From: Ophiostoma sp. CBS 140.51
Taxonomy: Eukaryota > Ascomycota > Sordariomycetes > Ophiostomatales > Ophiostomataceae
Assembly (NCBI GenBank): GCA_029298735.1
Contig: JANSLP010000370.1
Coordinates: 1-30,613, forward strand
Length of the DNA: 30,613 nt
Reading direction: 5' to 3'
Part shown: positions 1 to 9,899 of the stretch, piece after piece
How the letters are laid out: the number at the start of each line of letters is the position of its first letter
Numbering within the stretch: the first letter of the stretch is position 1
Position numbers and translations under genes: made by a program
The notes under the pieces: model-generated
What the model was told of the DNA's origin: nothing
What the model saw: only the letters and a program-made list of their open reading frames with translations
The model's database searches: none

Positions 1-877
1 TAGCAGCTGCCTGCCATCACCATATCGCTGTCAATTTCCCACTCTCGTAATTATTGTGTTGTCATTTTGACTTTTACGAGTAACACGACATCCCCCCCCC
101 CCCTTCTCCCCCGATTCCCACCATTTCTCACCTTCTGCACCCGTCCGGTGCCCACTCTCCCGAGAGCAGAGCCTCAAAAAATTATGGAGAGTGTCTGCCT
201 GAGACACTAGCCCCAGGCTCTCGTCTTCTCGTGTCATGGCCGTGTCACAGTCAAGTGGATGTCTAAGGATAGGAGTATTATGGAAAGACGACAAGAAGCT
301 TCACGGGATCATTGCATTGCCCCCCTTTAACCTCTTTCATCACCAACGTCGGATGTGAACAGCCACCTTGGTAAACCTTCCGTTACGGCTTTTCTGGTTT
401 CTTTTCTCAAGATGCACTCTGTTACGGCCGATCGCCGTCGATAGGCTGCGTGTGGATCAACAGGAAAGCATGGTTGGCAAATCACCACGACGTTGGTCAA
501 ACGAGTGAGTCGACCTTTCGGTTAACCTTTTTGTCTTTTTTTGTTACTTTCGCCTTTTCGCGTTGTCAACTCCCAAGTCGCCTCTCTCCGTTCGCCTTTC
601 CATTCGTTACGTTCGTTCTTCATTCGTTTTATTCGTTCATCATCACAGCAATGACTGTGACTGTGACTGAGCCTCGTCGAAAAGGATATAAAGGGCGTGA
701 AGCTCCTCACCAAAGAGGCGTCAACTTTCTTCTCTCTTCATCTCACCATCCATTCACTCTTGTGATATCCCTCTGTCCTCTCGGGCATACACTATCATTG
801 CCAGTTCTGAACCTCAACGTTCTCAACCTCACCAAGCAATTCAATTACTTCCCTCATCCCTTTTCACACACATCATC
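1..877. other. Non-coding upstream region and 5' leader of the small Cys-rich gene
   Basis: No convincing gene is visible. A run of 12 C lies at 92-103. From about 520 to 650 the plus strand is rich in pyrimidines and in repeated TTCGTT-type words, as is common in fungal promoters. The only long open frame (450-893) has no recognisable domain and runs through the pyrimidine tract, so it is not called. Confidence 0.6.
687..692 (+). promoter_or_regulatory. Candidate TATA box (TATAAA)
   Basis: TATAAA lies 186 bases before the ATG at 878 and is followed by a CT-rich stretch, which fits a fungal core promoter with a leader of about 150 bases. The position relative to the transcription start is inferred. 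Confidence 0.45.
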
Positions 878-1268
878 ATGGCCCACAACATGAGCCGAAT
901 GGCATTTGGCGACATCGTCAGCCCATCAGAGATCACCAGCCAACAATGGCTTGACAAGGGCATCCGCACACGACCGAATTACATTACCGTGTGGTACTGC
1001 GTGAGTTCTCCCCTGCCTCTTTCCGCCAACTAGAAAAAAAAACATATACAACACCTGATCATTATCCCTGAGGCTAACAAGACAGTGCGACTGCGGCAAT
1101 GGCCCAATGCTGTTGTCCGACTCTTGCTCTGGGAGCGGCTGTTACCATTACCGCTGCTCAAACTGTACAGAGGAGGAGATTGAGGAGACAACCGACGACT
1201 ACATTCTGCAAGCTGCCCTACAAACGGCAAAACACAATTCTTCGTGCTGCTCTTCAACGCAGAATTAA
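878..1268 (+). CDS. Small spliced Cys-rich zinc-ribbon-like protein (101 aa)
   Basis: Exon 1 is 878-1000 (41 codons) and exon 2 is 1086-1268 (60 codons plus TAA). The 85-base intron (1001-1085) starts GTGAGT, ends ACAG and has a GCTAAC branch-point-like site near 1073. The frame is continuous across the junction, which falls inside the run W-Y-C-C-D-C. The joined protein has a compact cluster: C-C-D-C-G-N-G-P at residues 41-48, then C, C-Y-H-Y-R-C and C-S-N-C spaced as in a small zinc-binding ribbon or knuckle. No signal peptide or membrane segment is visible, so an intracellular protein is likely. Short fungal proteins with a W-x-C-x-x-C-G-x-G-P start and an H-x-x-C-x-x-C end are known but uncharacterised. 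The exact splice agreement across a Cys motif makes the gene credible. Function is unknown. Confidence 0.72.
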
Positions 1269-1868
1269 CGGCACAACGCGAATTTACGCAGTTACGAGTT
1301 ACGAAGTTGAGCATGCGGCTCTGCACTTTCAAAGTGCACTTTTTACATTCGACCTTTTACGGAATCACTGTCTCGTGCGGGCCACGGACATGTGCAGTTT
1401 CTTGTTTTCATGAACATTTATCCTTCTACCTCTGTTTTTAGATAGCCTACTTTTTACTTCTTGGTGCTGTGCTACGATGTGTACGTCTACGTCTATCCCA
1501 GCTCAATATGAATATCACCACATTTTATGCCATGCTGTAAACCACAAATTTGCCAAGAAGCTTTTCTTGAAACGTGACATGGCTTTACCAAGCATGACTC
1601 CTTTTTGTCTGCCAATGGATACCGACTTCGTGATGGTATGACAACCCAGATGCTCTTCCATCTTATCAACCCCCACTCATGCATCAAAAACTGTGCGCCG
1701 ACAGACAGTGCCTTGCCAGGCAGAAAAGGCGGAGGACCATGCGATTCGATGAAGAAAAAGCGAATGGATTGGATGGAGACAAATTCAATTGTTCAATTTG
1801 TTGGCATCGACGAATCAAAACAGTTGACGGCCGGATGACGAAAATGAAAAAAAAAAAAAGAATCAAAT

Positions 1869-1897
1869 GTACAAAAGTACAAAATAAAAGTACAAAA
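1869..1897 (+). repeat. Three copies of GTACAAAA
   Basis: Copies lie at 1869-1876, 1877-1884 and 1890-1897, the third separated by five bases. This is a minor A-rich microrepeat in intergenic DNA. Confidence 0.8.
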
Positions 1898-2012
1898 TTG
1901 GCTTGTGATCGACAGTTCTAACAGCATGAAAGATATGTGCATGGAAGGACAAAGACTGAGGCAGAAAACGAAGGGGCTGGGTCAATGGTCTGCTGACGGT
2001 CGGACGCCGGCC

Positions 2013-2032
2013 GTTGCGTTGCGTTGCGTTGG
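2013..2032 (+). repeat. GTTGC pentanucleotide tandem repeat
   Basis: Three perfect GTTGC units followed by GTTGG, in a short GC-rich patch. This is a simple repeat with no evident function. Confidence 0.85.
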
Positions 2033-4896
2033 GTGCAGGCGTGGTGTTTGACCCAGCGGGCCAGTGAGATCTCAGCCTTGTATGCGGCTCTGCTGGAAGG
2101 TGGGTCCTTTTTGTTTTGTTTTGTTTTATTCCGTTTTGATTCGCGTGTTTGGGTTTGGCTTCCCTTCGTGGGAAAATGAGGGGAGTGGGCTATGGTCACC
2201 CCAACCCACGGACGCCTAGTGGGGTCTTCTGGAACGGTTTCTGGCAGCAATGACTGATAACTTTCGTCGAAAGGCACGATTAGAACTGGGTGAAGACGTG
2301 TGACATTTGTTTGAAGTTTAAGACTGCAGATACATTAACAATTGCCAAAATTACAGCAAAAGACGCCCAAAGAAAACCAATGGCCTGCAGATTTGAAGCT
2401 CAAGTGACAAGAAAAGGCAGAACTCCGACTCCCAATGGGACGCAGCTCGACTCTTCGGAAACCTGCAATGTAACCCAAATGCAGGCAACAATCGGGTGTC
2501 ATTTTACTCTGCACTGTGTGCTTTCGTGCAGACTTGATTCCTTCCTTCTTTGAGAAAGTAAATGCGTGTCTCGTCAATCCGCTGCCACTCGTGTCGAAAC
2601 GGAATCCGAATCCGGTAGATACTTAACTCGGCGACTAAAATTGCAATTGCAACTGCCGTCTAACTGTCATCCCATGATTACAGTGGTTGATTGGCCCTGC
2701 TTTGACAGCAGTGCCACCCGATCTCACGGCATTCGGTATTCTAGCGTGTTAACTTCGGTCAGCCCATGAAGGCAGACTACGTTTTCGTGATGCAACGTCT
2801 GTCAAAAGCTCTCATGATTTGAATTTAAACTTAAAACAAAACGACGGCAATGGAACAAGCTCCGTGTGAGTCGTCCTGCATCTCCAAAAAGCGACGATAG
2901 CCGAAGAGGATGCGGATTTCCTGCGTCGTCCCACCCGCTCCGGCGGGTTGATCAATACATTAACTTCAACTACATCAGCTGCATCAACTGCACTAATGCA
3001 TTGCAGGTTCTGTCCCAGGGCAGTGCAGTGTGCAGGTGGTGCCTACAGTAGCGTGATTTCGTCAAGTTCAGCCCTGTCAATCAACAGTGCGATAATATTC
3101 AAAAGAACAACAGAACACGAAAAAACACGGATAAAAAAAAGTAATGATTGGGCTTTGAGTTCCGACAAATGCTCTGCTATGATGACACGAGCGCCGGCGT
3201 GTTGCTCATTGTAGTAAGGCGTGTTAGGGCGTGGAAGACGTGGGGACCTGCCTTGTAAGGCAGAGAAGAAAGAGGGTGTGTGGGGGACAGAAGAACATGC
3301 TCCTCAACTTGATAGGAGTCACAGCATGATCAAGTCCGTCGTAAAACGAAAGGGAGAGAAAATTGATGCCTGTGAAGTACAGCAGAAAAGAAATGACTGC
3401 AATTTTGTCCAATGGTCGTTATGAGAATTCAATTGGACAGAAGATCAAATTAAACAGACAAGTGCCAGACGCATGCATTCACAAAGCCACCAAAAAGTAA
3501 GCACTTGCAAACAGCCGTCCCCAGGCAGCAGCAGGCAGTGATTATTCTACCGGTGCGATGACGATGTACTGTTTTTGCGTGTGACGACAGAACACTTTGT
3601 ACTTCAATTGCATAAAATTTTGAGCTTATTGAATTACATCATTGCACAATTTTGTCTCTGCCTGCAAACCATGAATCATGACTGCGCAGGTGGTCAAGTG
3701 AGATTCGACAAAACAAAAAAACAAGGCAAAAAATTGTCCTCGCACAATAAATTCTCAGATGCTTCGTCATGCAATAAAACCTGTTAGAACTTTGAGAAGA
3801 CCGATTTAACTTCGGCGTTGCCCGGAAAATCTATAAAGCAGCTTAGTATACATCGTGATTCCGGCTAATGTTGAGGGCTGAAAACAGAGCGCCAGAGAAC
3901 ACCATGGCGACAATCAGACGCCATTCCGGGCAACGGAACTCAAACAATGGCTTACAGGAGGGCAGGAAGAACTTGCCGACATTCCTGGTGGTATGGATGC
4001 GTCTCCCTGGACCCCAGGCACAGCGATCATACAAACATATATGGTAACATAGAGGGCTCGGCGCGGCCTTTTTCTTGAACGGCTTTGATTTTCTGGAAAG
4101 ATGGGTAAAATGGCAGAATGGAAAACGCGGCAGAGGCCGAGCGTAGTGACTGAAGACACCAAACACCAAGATTGCATCCGGGCGACAGGAAGAAGTTTGC
4201 CACGAGGCAAAGCTGCAAACCGAGTTTATGCCGTGTCTGTGATGATTCCCACTGTTATAGCATCTCATTGTCCAGCTGGGCGTTGGCACTTTGTGTATTC
4301 CGCGCCTAATTTAGCCGTGCCGCGTCGCGTGTCTTATTTCCCGGGTCAGTGCTGGGTCGATGTTGAGCACAACAGGGACAAAAGGCACAAAATTCTGTGC
4401 CACTGTCACCCTGCATGCTGCCGATGTGTTGTCATTCATTTAGACAGGGGCGCTAACATCGCTCGCAAATCTCTGTTCCTGACCCGGATAAAAGGGCGGG
4501 ATTTGGATATGCAGGGGACGAGATCTAAGTTCAGGGACGAGGAACCGCCTGGCGGATTTTGATAGACATGCCGACACACACTTTCTGTCATCGGTCGCCA
4601 TGTATGTGCTGTGCCAAGATGTGGGAATAAATAGATCGATGCTGCCCTGCAGTAGGGACTGTTGGTAACAGCTTCCCCCTGACTTTCTGTTGGATCGAGT
4701 CCTTCTATTTTGAATCTGCTGTTTTTGTTTTCACCCTTGTGTCTCATCACACCCACTCTCCTTTAAACCTGGAGCCGATCGTTGCTCCTATCCACTCCTT
4801 TAACCATAAGAAAAGAGAAAACAACAAACAAACAAACAGACGAGACGCCTCCATACCCAAACAAGACTTACCCTAGCCACCTCAACAGAATTCGAA

Positions 4897-4944
4897 ATGA
4901 GATACATGACATACTGGTCAACATACATTACAGTCCTTACATAA
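4897..4944 (+). other. Possible upstream ORF (15 codons) in the leader of the RlpA-like gene
   Basis: An ATG at 4897 opens a 15-codon frame ending at TAA (4942-4944), 87 bases before the ATG at 5032. It can only act as a uORF if transcription starts upstream of 4897, which the A/C-rich leader composition suggests but does not prove. Confidence 0.35.
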
Positions 4945-5031
4945 CAACAACAGCTCTAGTCTGCCAGGAGCGGGCTTCACTACGAAATAAGAAACGACAA
5001 CTACGTTCATTTACAACTCAACTATCACGTC

Positions 5032-6375
5032 ATGGACTCGACAAGACCATCACGGGCTTATTTGCCCAGGTCTTCACAGGCCAATGCCATCGACTGGGAG
5101 CTACCTGGTGGAGGCGCAGTTGCGTCGTCTTCTCGCCAAAACCGCCAGTCACTGACAAGTCCCCTTGCACGTCTCTCGACCATCATGGCCTCTGTACGAA
5201 GCAGCCTTGTAGGCCAATCGCCAGGTGATGAAGAAATTGGAACTGCTCGGACTCACGTCTACTACAGCGGAGACAAAACAACTGGGTCCAGCAGTGATGA
5301 TGATACACAGAAAGGCAAGGCTGGCAAGCTGGGTGTCCGTGAACACACCAACTCTCTCCGAGCCGTTTCATCACTGGAGTCTCTATCTGTGGTCCAGCAA
5401 CGGCGTGAAGAAGAAAGAGCAGGGAGGCTGAGTACTCAGCCAGAAGATGACGAAGATGACAGCCGACTTGGTCGTTTGTCTGCAGCACTTCAGCGCCGTC
5501 GTCGCACGGTGCTGATGGCCGTTGGTGCACTCATTGCACTGATTCTGGTTGTTGGCCTTGGAGCCGGTCTTGGTGTTCGTGCTGCGAGATCACGAGCTCT
5601 GCTACTTGCCAATTCTGGCTCAGCTATGTCTCCTACATCAACCTCGGCCATTGTCCCAGTTCATCCAACGGCGACGCCAGTCCCGTTTAACGTAACGTCG
5701 TCTGCAAACACAACACAAACATCAACTTCATCACCTGTGCTACCTTCATCCACAATCTCTTCAAACTCCTCTACGGTCCTGCCACCAACCTCGTCAACTA
5801 CGCCACTTACTACTGTACCTCCCTCTAGTACGCCCATCCCGACTCCCTCTGACACGCCCGCTCCATCAACTCCACCGCCTCCAGCACCGACCACATCCAT
5901 ACTAACGACGCCGGTTCCTTCTCCAGATCCAACTCCCGCACCAGCGCCGGCACCTACGCCTGAGCCAGCCCCGTCCCCAGCACCTGTCCCGGTTCCAGCT
6001 CCTGCTCCACCAAACACTCCTTCTGGCAGTCCCGATGGTGGCCCTTTCTCTGGCGATGTCACTTTTTATGCTCCTGGCCTCGGTGCCTGTGGTCGTTACA
6101 ACGCCGCTACCGACTACATTGCGGCCGTCTCAGAGTCTCTCTTCGACTCGGTTGGCGCTGCTCATGGAATCTACAATCCGAATGCCAATCCATTGTGTGG
6201 CCGCCGCATCCGTGTTACATTGGACTCCAGCGTCGGCGCCACTGTTGATGTCACGATTGTGGATCGGTGCACGGCTTGTGCTCAAAACGATGTTGACTTG
6301 TCGCCAAGTGCATTTGGGCAGTTGGCTGGTGCATCTCTGGGCAGAGTTCGGGGTTCGTGGTTCTTCTTGGACTAG
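5032..6375 (+). CDS. Type II membrane protein with Pro/Thr-rich stalk and C-terminal RlpA-like double-psi beta-barrel domain
   Basis: 447 residues, no intron. The polar N-terminal part (1-155) ends in a basic patch RRRR, followed by one hydrophobic span (about 159-181) with no cleavage signal, so the N-terminus should be cytosolic and the rest outside. Residues 197-335 are a Ser/Thr/Pro stalk rich in PAP and PTP units, probably O-glycosylated. Residues 339-447 form a double-psi beta-barrel of the RlpA/expansin/EG45 class: GDVTFYAPGLGACG at the start, C-G-R in the middle, and V-T-I-V-D-R-C with D-L-S-x-x-A-F near the end. The barrel Asp (D411) and four Cys (353, 389, 413, 416) are kept. Fungal members are annotated RlpA-like and are thought to act at the cell wall; enzymatic activity is not established. 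A shorter start at residue 52 (5185) is possible; the first ATG was chosen because the frame is open there with a leader-like upstream. Confidence 0.88.
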   Translation: MDSTRPSRAYLPRSSQANAIDWELPGGGAVASSSRQNRQSLTSPLARLSTIMASVRSSLVGQSPGDEEIGTARTHVYYSGDKTTGSSSDDDTQKGKAGKLGVREHTNSLRAVSSLESLSVVQQRREEERAGRLSTQPEDDEDDSRLGRLSAALQRRRRTVLMAVGALIALILVVGLGAGLGVRAARSRALLLANSGSAMSPTSTSAIVPVHPTATPVPFNVTSSANTTQTSTSSPVLPSSTISSNSSTVLPPTSSTTPLTTVPPSSTPIPTPSDTPAPSTPPPPAPTTSILTTPVPSPDPTPAPAPAPTPEPAPSPAPVPVPAPAPPNTPSGSPDGGPFSGDVTFYAPGLGACGRYNAATDYIAAVSESLFDSVGAAHGIYNPNANPLCGRRIRVTLDSSVGATVDVTIVDRCTACAQNDVDLSPSAFGQLAGASLGRVRGSWFFLD

Positions 6376-6602
6376 GTCTGCTCTGCATGTTTTATGATTT
6401 TGTTTATGCTTTATGTTACGTCTGCATGCCTTCACTTCTTGTACATACAGTTGTTCTCTTCTTGGGTACCATATCACCCCCTCTTTGTATATACCCAATT
6501 TACTTTTACCATTCGCAACTTTTGTCTAAAAATATGACCTCAAAAATAGGAGTCAACTTCCAACGCGACAAAAATTAAACATTTGTTAAGATCGACAAAA
6601 AA
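6376..6602. other. 3' flank of the RlpA-like gene
   Basis: An A/T-rich stretch without a gene, between the stop codon and the 3' end of the 5S rRNA gene. It probably holds the 3' untranslated region of the upstream gene, with T-rich and AAATATG-type words near 6500-6560. Confidence 0.5.
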
Positions 6603-6603
6603 A
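6597..6603 (-). terminator. Pol III T-run terminator of the 5S gene
   Basis: Seven consecutive T on the minus strand at the 3' end of the 5S RNA, the standard RNA polymerase III stop signal. Confidence 0.8.
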
Positions 6604-6721
6604 CGTACAGCAGCGGGTATTCGCTGGTCGTCACCGACCCAACTACTAATCCGCCGATTACTGGTTTAACTAGGGGAGAGCGGACGGGATCCCGTGTTCT
6701 CCAGTATCTGTGGCCGTACGT
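6603..6721 (-). rRNA. 5S ribosomal RNA
   Basis: Read on the minus strand from 6721 to 6603, the segment is 119 bases, the usual 5S length. Its ends ACGTACGGC and GCTGTACGT pair over nine positions with one G-U. Helix II forms between GATACTGG and CCAGTAATC with a bulged A, as in 5S RNA. The 3' half holds the highly conserved fungal 5S stretch around TTAGTAGTTGGG and ACCAGCGAAT, which includes the internal control region for TFIIIA, and CCCGTCCGCTC is the usual loop region. A run of seven T follows directly on the transcribed strand (Pol III terminator). Dispersed 5S genes are known in filamentous ascomycetes such as Neurospora crassa. Paired helices and terminator argue for a functional gene, not a pseudogene. 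Confidence 0.9.
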
Positions 6722-6745
6722 GGAAGACAGCACTTGTGCTGCAGC

Positions 6746-6750
6746 TTATA
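6746..6750 (-). promoter_or_regulatory. TATA element of the 5S gene (-29 to -25)
   Basis: TATAA on the minus strand begins 29 bases upstream of the predicted 5S start at 6721. Neurospora 5S genes are known to need a TATA-like element at about -29, so the spacing supports a working promoter. Confidence 0.65.
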
Positions 6751-7435
6751 TGAGGCAGCTCAAGACCAAATGACGGTCTCTTCGTCGTGCCTAGTGCTCT
6801 TCTTGTCAACGAGTTTCGCTTTACACCTTGGATGACTTCGTCGATATAACTAGAAGCCGGGTGTTATCACACAATTGCACAGCATACCACATAATCTCAC
6901 GTTATATCACGGTATGTGGCTTCATTGAAAGCCAATACAGGATCTCTGTACCAAAAAAACGTCGTACCAAAATTATGTTCTACAAATTAAAATCAAAATA
7001 TCGTATCAATATCGTCGTGTGGTGGTATTTTCTGCGCCTGAAGCTTAGCGTCTTCAGGGCACTTTGTTAGCGGATGTCGTGATTGCTGGTGCCCCATAAC
7101 ACCCACCGGGTAAGAACTAAACTCGGCCGAGATATGTTGTCGGACGAATACCAAAGACGGGTGAGGTGCGATAACGGCCGCCGCGGGTGATGGGAGTGTA
7201 TCAACATTATTCTTGACTCGTAGAAGGTTGGCTAATGAATGGGTGTAGTTTGTTTTGATTTTTTACGTACCTATTGTCAATTGTTAAGCACCAAGACCGA
7301 AAGCGAATGACGCCTTACCATCAAATCCGAGATTTGCTTTCCTTCCCCTTAAGAACCACTACCAACCTTACCCAACTTACACTGTTTCGCTATTTGAATC
7401 ATTATTTTTTACCAAGACACACAATACTCACGAAA
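6751..7435. other. Intergenic region before the DHA2 transporter
   Basis: No gene seen. It contains a hairpin CCTGAAG / CTTCAGG (7037-7043 and 7052-7058, eight-base loop) and an interrupted inverted repeat CCACATA / TATGTGG (6887-6893 and 6913-6919). The last part (about 7270-7435) is pyrimidine- and A/C-rich and is probably the promoter and leader of the transporter gene. Confidence 0.5.
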
Positions 7436-9172
7436 ATGGCAAGACATGACATTCCTAGCCGCAATGGCGACGCTTCCTCGTCCGACAGTGATACTGTCAC
7501 CCAGCATGACGAGACCTCACCTCTTCTCTTGCCCAACAAGCCTGATGACCAACCTACCTCCACACGCATACGTGGTCTCTTCTGGATTGAAGCAGCCCTC
7601 TTCACAAATGTCTTCCTTGCCGGCTTCGACGGAACGGTCACTGCATCTACCTATGCAGTCATCACATCCGAGTTCCAGAGCGCCAACCTGGCCTCGTGGA
7701 TTTCGACCTCATACTTGGTGACGACCACAGCTCTTCAGCCACTCTATGGCCGTTTATCCGACATTGTCGGCCGACGGGCATGCCTACTAGCGGCTACCAC
7801 TCTCTTCGGTCTGGGATGTCTCGGTTGTGCACTGAGTCCGGACCTGGGCATGCTGATTGCTATGCGGGCATTGGCCGGTGCAGGCGGCGGCGGACTTATG
7901 ACCATGGCTACAATTATCAACACCGACCTTATTGCGCCCGAGCAGAGGGGAATGTACCAGGCCACACAAAATATCCTGCACGGTGTCGGTTCCATCTTGG
8001 GTGCCTCACTCGGTGGCACCATCGCTGGCATCCTGGGCTGGCGGTTTTCTTTCCTAGTACAGGTCCCCATCTGCATGGCAGCCTTGGTCGTGGCCCGTGT
8101 TGTTGTGCCAGCGAATATCACACCTCGGCGGCAGGTTGCTATCAAGGTCATCGACAGCTCTTATACTGAAGAGTCGGGCGATGGCACACCTGTTGTCAAG
8201 CGTCCCATGTCGACATGGGAACAAGTCGACTTTCTCGGTGCAATCCTGCTCATTGCTGGACTCTCATTGTTCCTGGCAGCTCTGAGCGCTGGCAGCAACA
8301 ACGGCGGAGATGGCGGCCTTGCATGGACTAACCCGTCTGTTCTTGGCTGTCTTGGTGGAAGCATTATTCTACTCGCCGCTTTTCTGTCTGTCGAAGCTCG
8401 CACCACTGCCGTTCCACTACTGCCACTAAGCATGCTCCATGGTGTTGAACGAGTCTCTCTTCTGGTGGCAAATGTCTGTCTGGGTATCTCGGGTTACGGC
8501 TTCTTGTTCTTGATGCCTCTCTTCTTCCAGGCGGTGCTTCTTGATTCGGCTTCCGTGGCTGGCCTTCGTCTTGTTGCGTCGTCTCTGGCCACGCCACTTG
8601 GAGGCCTGACCACCGGGCTAGCCATGAAGTTTCTGGCAAAAGGATATGAGGATAACAGCCTTACTCTCCTGACGACACTTGCTCGTGCCGGCGCAATCAT
8701 TCTGTTCATTGGCGGTATTTTCAACCTTGCCCTCGGCATGAATGATCCATCCTGGATGTACGCTGCATACCTGACTGTCGGCGGCTTCGGTCAGGGAATG
8801 TCTTACCCGGCCAGCCTGTTCCGTTTCATTGGCGCCTGCGACTTTGGTGAGCACGCAGTTGCCACATACCTTGTCTATCTGGTCCGGTCTGTGGGCTCGG
8901 TCTGCGGTGTCGCAGCCATCTCGACAATTGTGCAGACACATCTCGTGGCACAGCTGACGAATGTCTTTGCCGAGACGCCCGGTGGTGCTGATCTGATCGA
9001 CACCCTCACCCACTCCGTCGAGGCGCTGCGAGATCTCCCCGTCGAGACACGCACCATTGTGCAAGGTATCTACTACGAGGCCTGCCGTCGCGGTCTATAC
9101 TTTTTGCTTGGTGTGAGCAGCGCAACAGTGTTTTGCACATTGCTGTTGTCCACAAAGAAGGTGCAGCGGTAG
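7436..9172 (+). CDS. MFS transporter, DHA2 family, Fnx1/Vba-like (probable vacuolar amino acid transporter)
   Basis: 578 residues, single exon. The frame is open further upstream, but the first well-placed ATG (7436, AAA before it) gives a polar N-terminus typical of the family. Residues 26-31, E-T-S-P-L-L, form an acidic dileucine sorting signal seen in vacuolar Fnx1/Vba-type carriers. The first membrane span ends in D-G-T-V-T-A-S-T-Y-A (from D65), the DHA2 signature; G-R-L-S-D-I-V-G-R-R (105-114) is MFS motif A. About 14 hydrophobic segments follow, with a longer soluble loop around residues 225-260. Relatives in yeasts move basic amino acids into the vacuole or confer drug resistance, so a multidrug exporter is the main alternative. 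No related gene is adjacent. Confidence 0.85.
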   Translation: MARHDIPSRNGDASSSDSDTVTQHDETSPLLLPNKPDDQPTSTRIRGLFWIEAALFTNVFLAGFDGTVTASTYAVITSEFQSANLASWISTSYLVTTTALQPLYGRLSDIVGRRACLLAATTLFGLGCLGCALSPDLGMLIAMRALAGAGGGGLMTMATIINTDLIAPEQRGMYQATQNILHGVGSILGASLGGTIAGILGWRFSFLVQVPICMAALVVARVVVPANITPRRQVAIKVIDSSYTEESGDGTPVVKRPMSTWEQVDFLGAILLIAGLSLFLAALSAGSNNGGDGGLAWTNPSVLGCLGGSIILLAAFLSVEARTTAVPLLPLSMLHGVERVSLLVANVCLGISGYGFLFLMPLFFQAVLLDSASVAGLRLVASSLATPLGGLTTGLAMKFLAKGYEDNSLTLLTTLARAGAIILFIGGIFNLALGMNDPSWMYAAYLTVGGFGQGMSYPASLFRFIGACDFGEHAVATYLVYLVRSVGSVCGVAAISTIVQTHLVAQLTNVFAETPGGADLIDTLTHSVEALRDLPVETRTIVQGIYYEACRRGLYFLLGVSSATVFCTLLLSTKKVQR

Positions 9173-9899
9173 TTGGTGTGTCTGCTGGGCGGCAAGAATG
9201 GTCGCCCATATCTGTTATATGCGCTGAAAATCCCCGTTGGCGTCCCTACATATCGCGACCCGTCTTAGGGGGCCAAGCACCGGCGCTACACAGCCTGGCA
9301 CAGGCGCTAAGCATGCTACACACCGCCACAAAAAGTCTATACACGGTTATAAGTATGTAGCCCTAAGCATACGGCCTCATCTATTAACGAGGGGCCCAAA
9401 ACGTGGAAACTCTCTTTAGAGGAGGGCGCAAACAAGTCCTAGGAAGTGTTGACTGCAATTTTTACTACCTATGCTACTATAAATGTCTATAAATATGGTT
9501 CTGTCCCGCACTGGAGGCTCGCTGGAGTTTTTCCTCCTGATCAAGACTGTCTGTGTTACGCGCAGATTCCCTTTCAGGGACCTGGCGCACGCGCCGCAGG
9601 TGGCGCGGGCTCCCAAGGCTACGCCGCCGTATAAGAGTCTTTTTCCCTCCTTGCGTTCAGTAGCATAAACACTTAGAAAGATCACCAATCAATTATCTTA
9701 CCATATCACCATTTCATCAGAATGCCACTGTAAGGATTTGGCCAGCACCCGCTGTGTCCTTTGGACAGAACACGAACCTTGTGCCCTCGCCTTTGCTTTC
9801 TCAATCCGCCGACTAGCATCACGAAGCTAGCCGTGGATGCGCCGGTGCGCAACAAACGCTTAAAGTAAACGAACACTATAACTACGGGGCAACACTTAA
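9173..9899. other. Gene-free stretch left of the chromodomain relic
   Basis: No intact gene. The segment 9640-9721 resembles a fungal promoter/leader and is followed by ATGCCACT and a donor-like GTAAGG (9729), which may be the remains of the first exon of the broken gene downstream, but no exon chain could be followed. Confidence 0.35.

Larger units (their letters stand above)
1269..5031. other. Long intergenic region (about 3.8 kb) with simple repeats and a probable 5' leader at its right end
   Basis: No frame in this stretch shows a recognisable domain or paired splice signals; the longest ones (3843-4289 minus, 4101-4562 plus) look random in composition. It holds short repeats (1869-1897, 2013-2032), T- and A-rich runs near 2107-2135 and 1849-1859, and a short hairpin CCCGC-TCCG-GCGGG near 2929-2945. 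The last few hundred bases contain ATAAAAG near 4485, AATAAATA near 4624 and an A/C-rich leader-like stretch (4800-5030), which suggests a long promoter and leader for the gene at 5032. Confidence 0.55.

Noticed and set aside
450..893. 147-codon plus-strand open frame before the first gene
   Set aside because: It runs through the pyrimidine-rich promoter and TATA region, has no domain and overlaps the true ATG region in another frame.
3843..4562. Overlapping 148- and 153-codon frames on opposite strands
   Set aside because: Amino-acid composition looks random, no domain is visible and no splice signals extend them.
5661..6062. Gly/Val-rich minus-strand frame
   Set aside because: It is the antisense shadow of the Pro/Thr-rich stalk of the RlpA-like gene.
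6828..7070. 80-codon frame right of the 5S gene
   Set aside because: A/T-rich, no domain, poor start context; the DNA shows only small inverted repeats.
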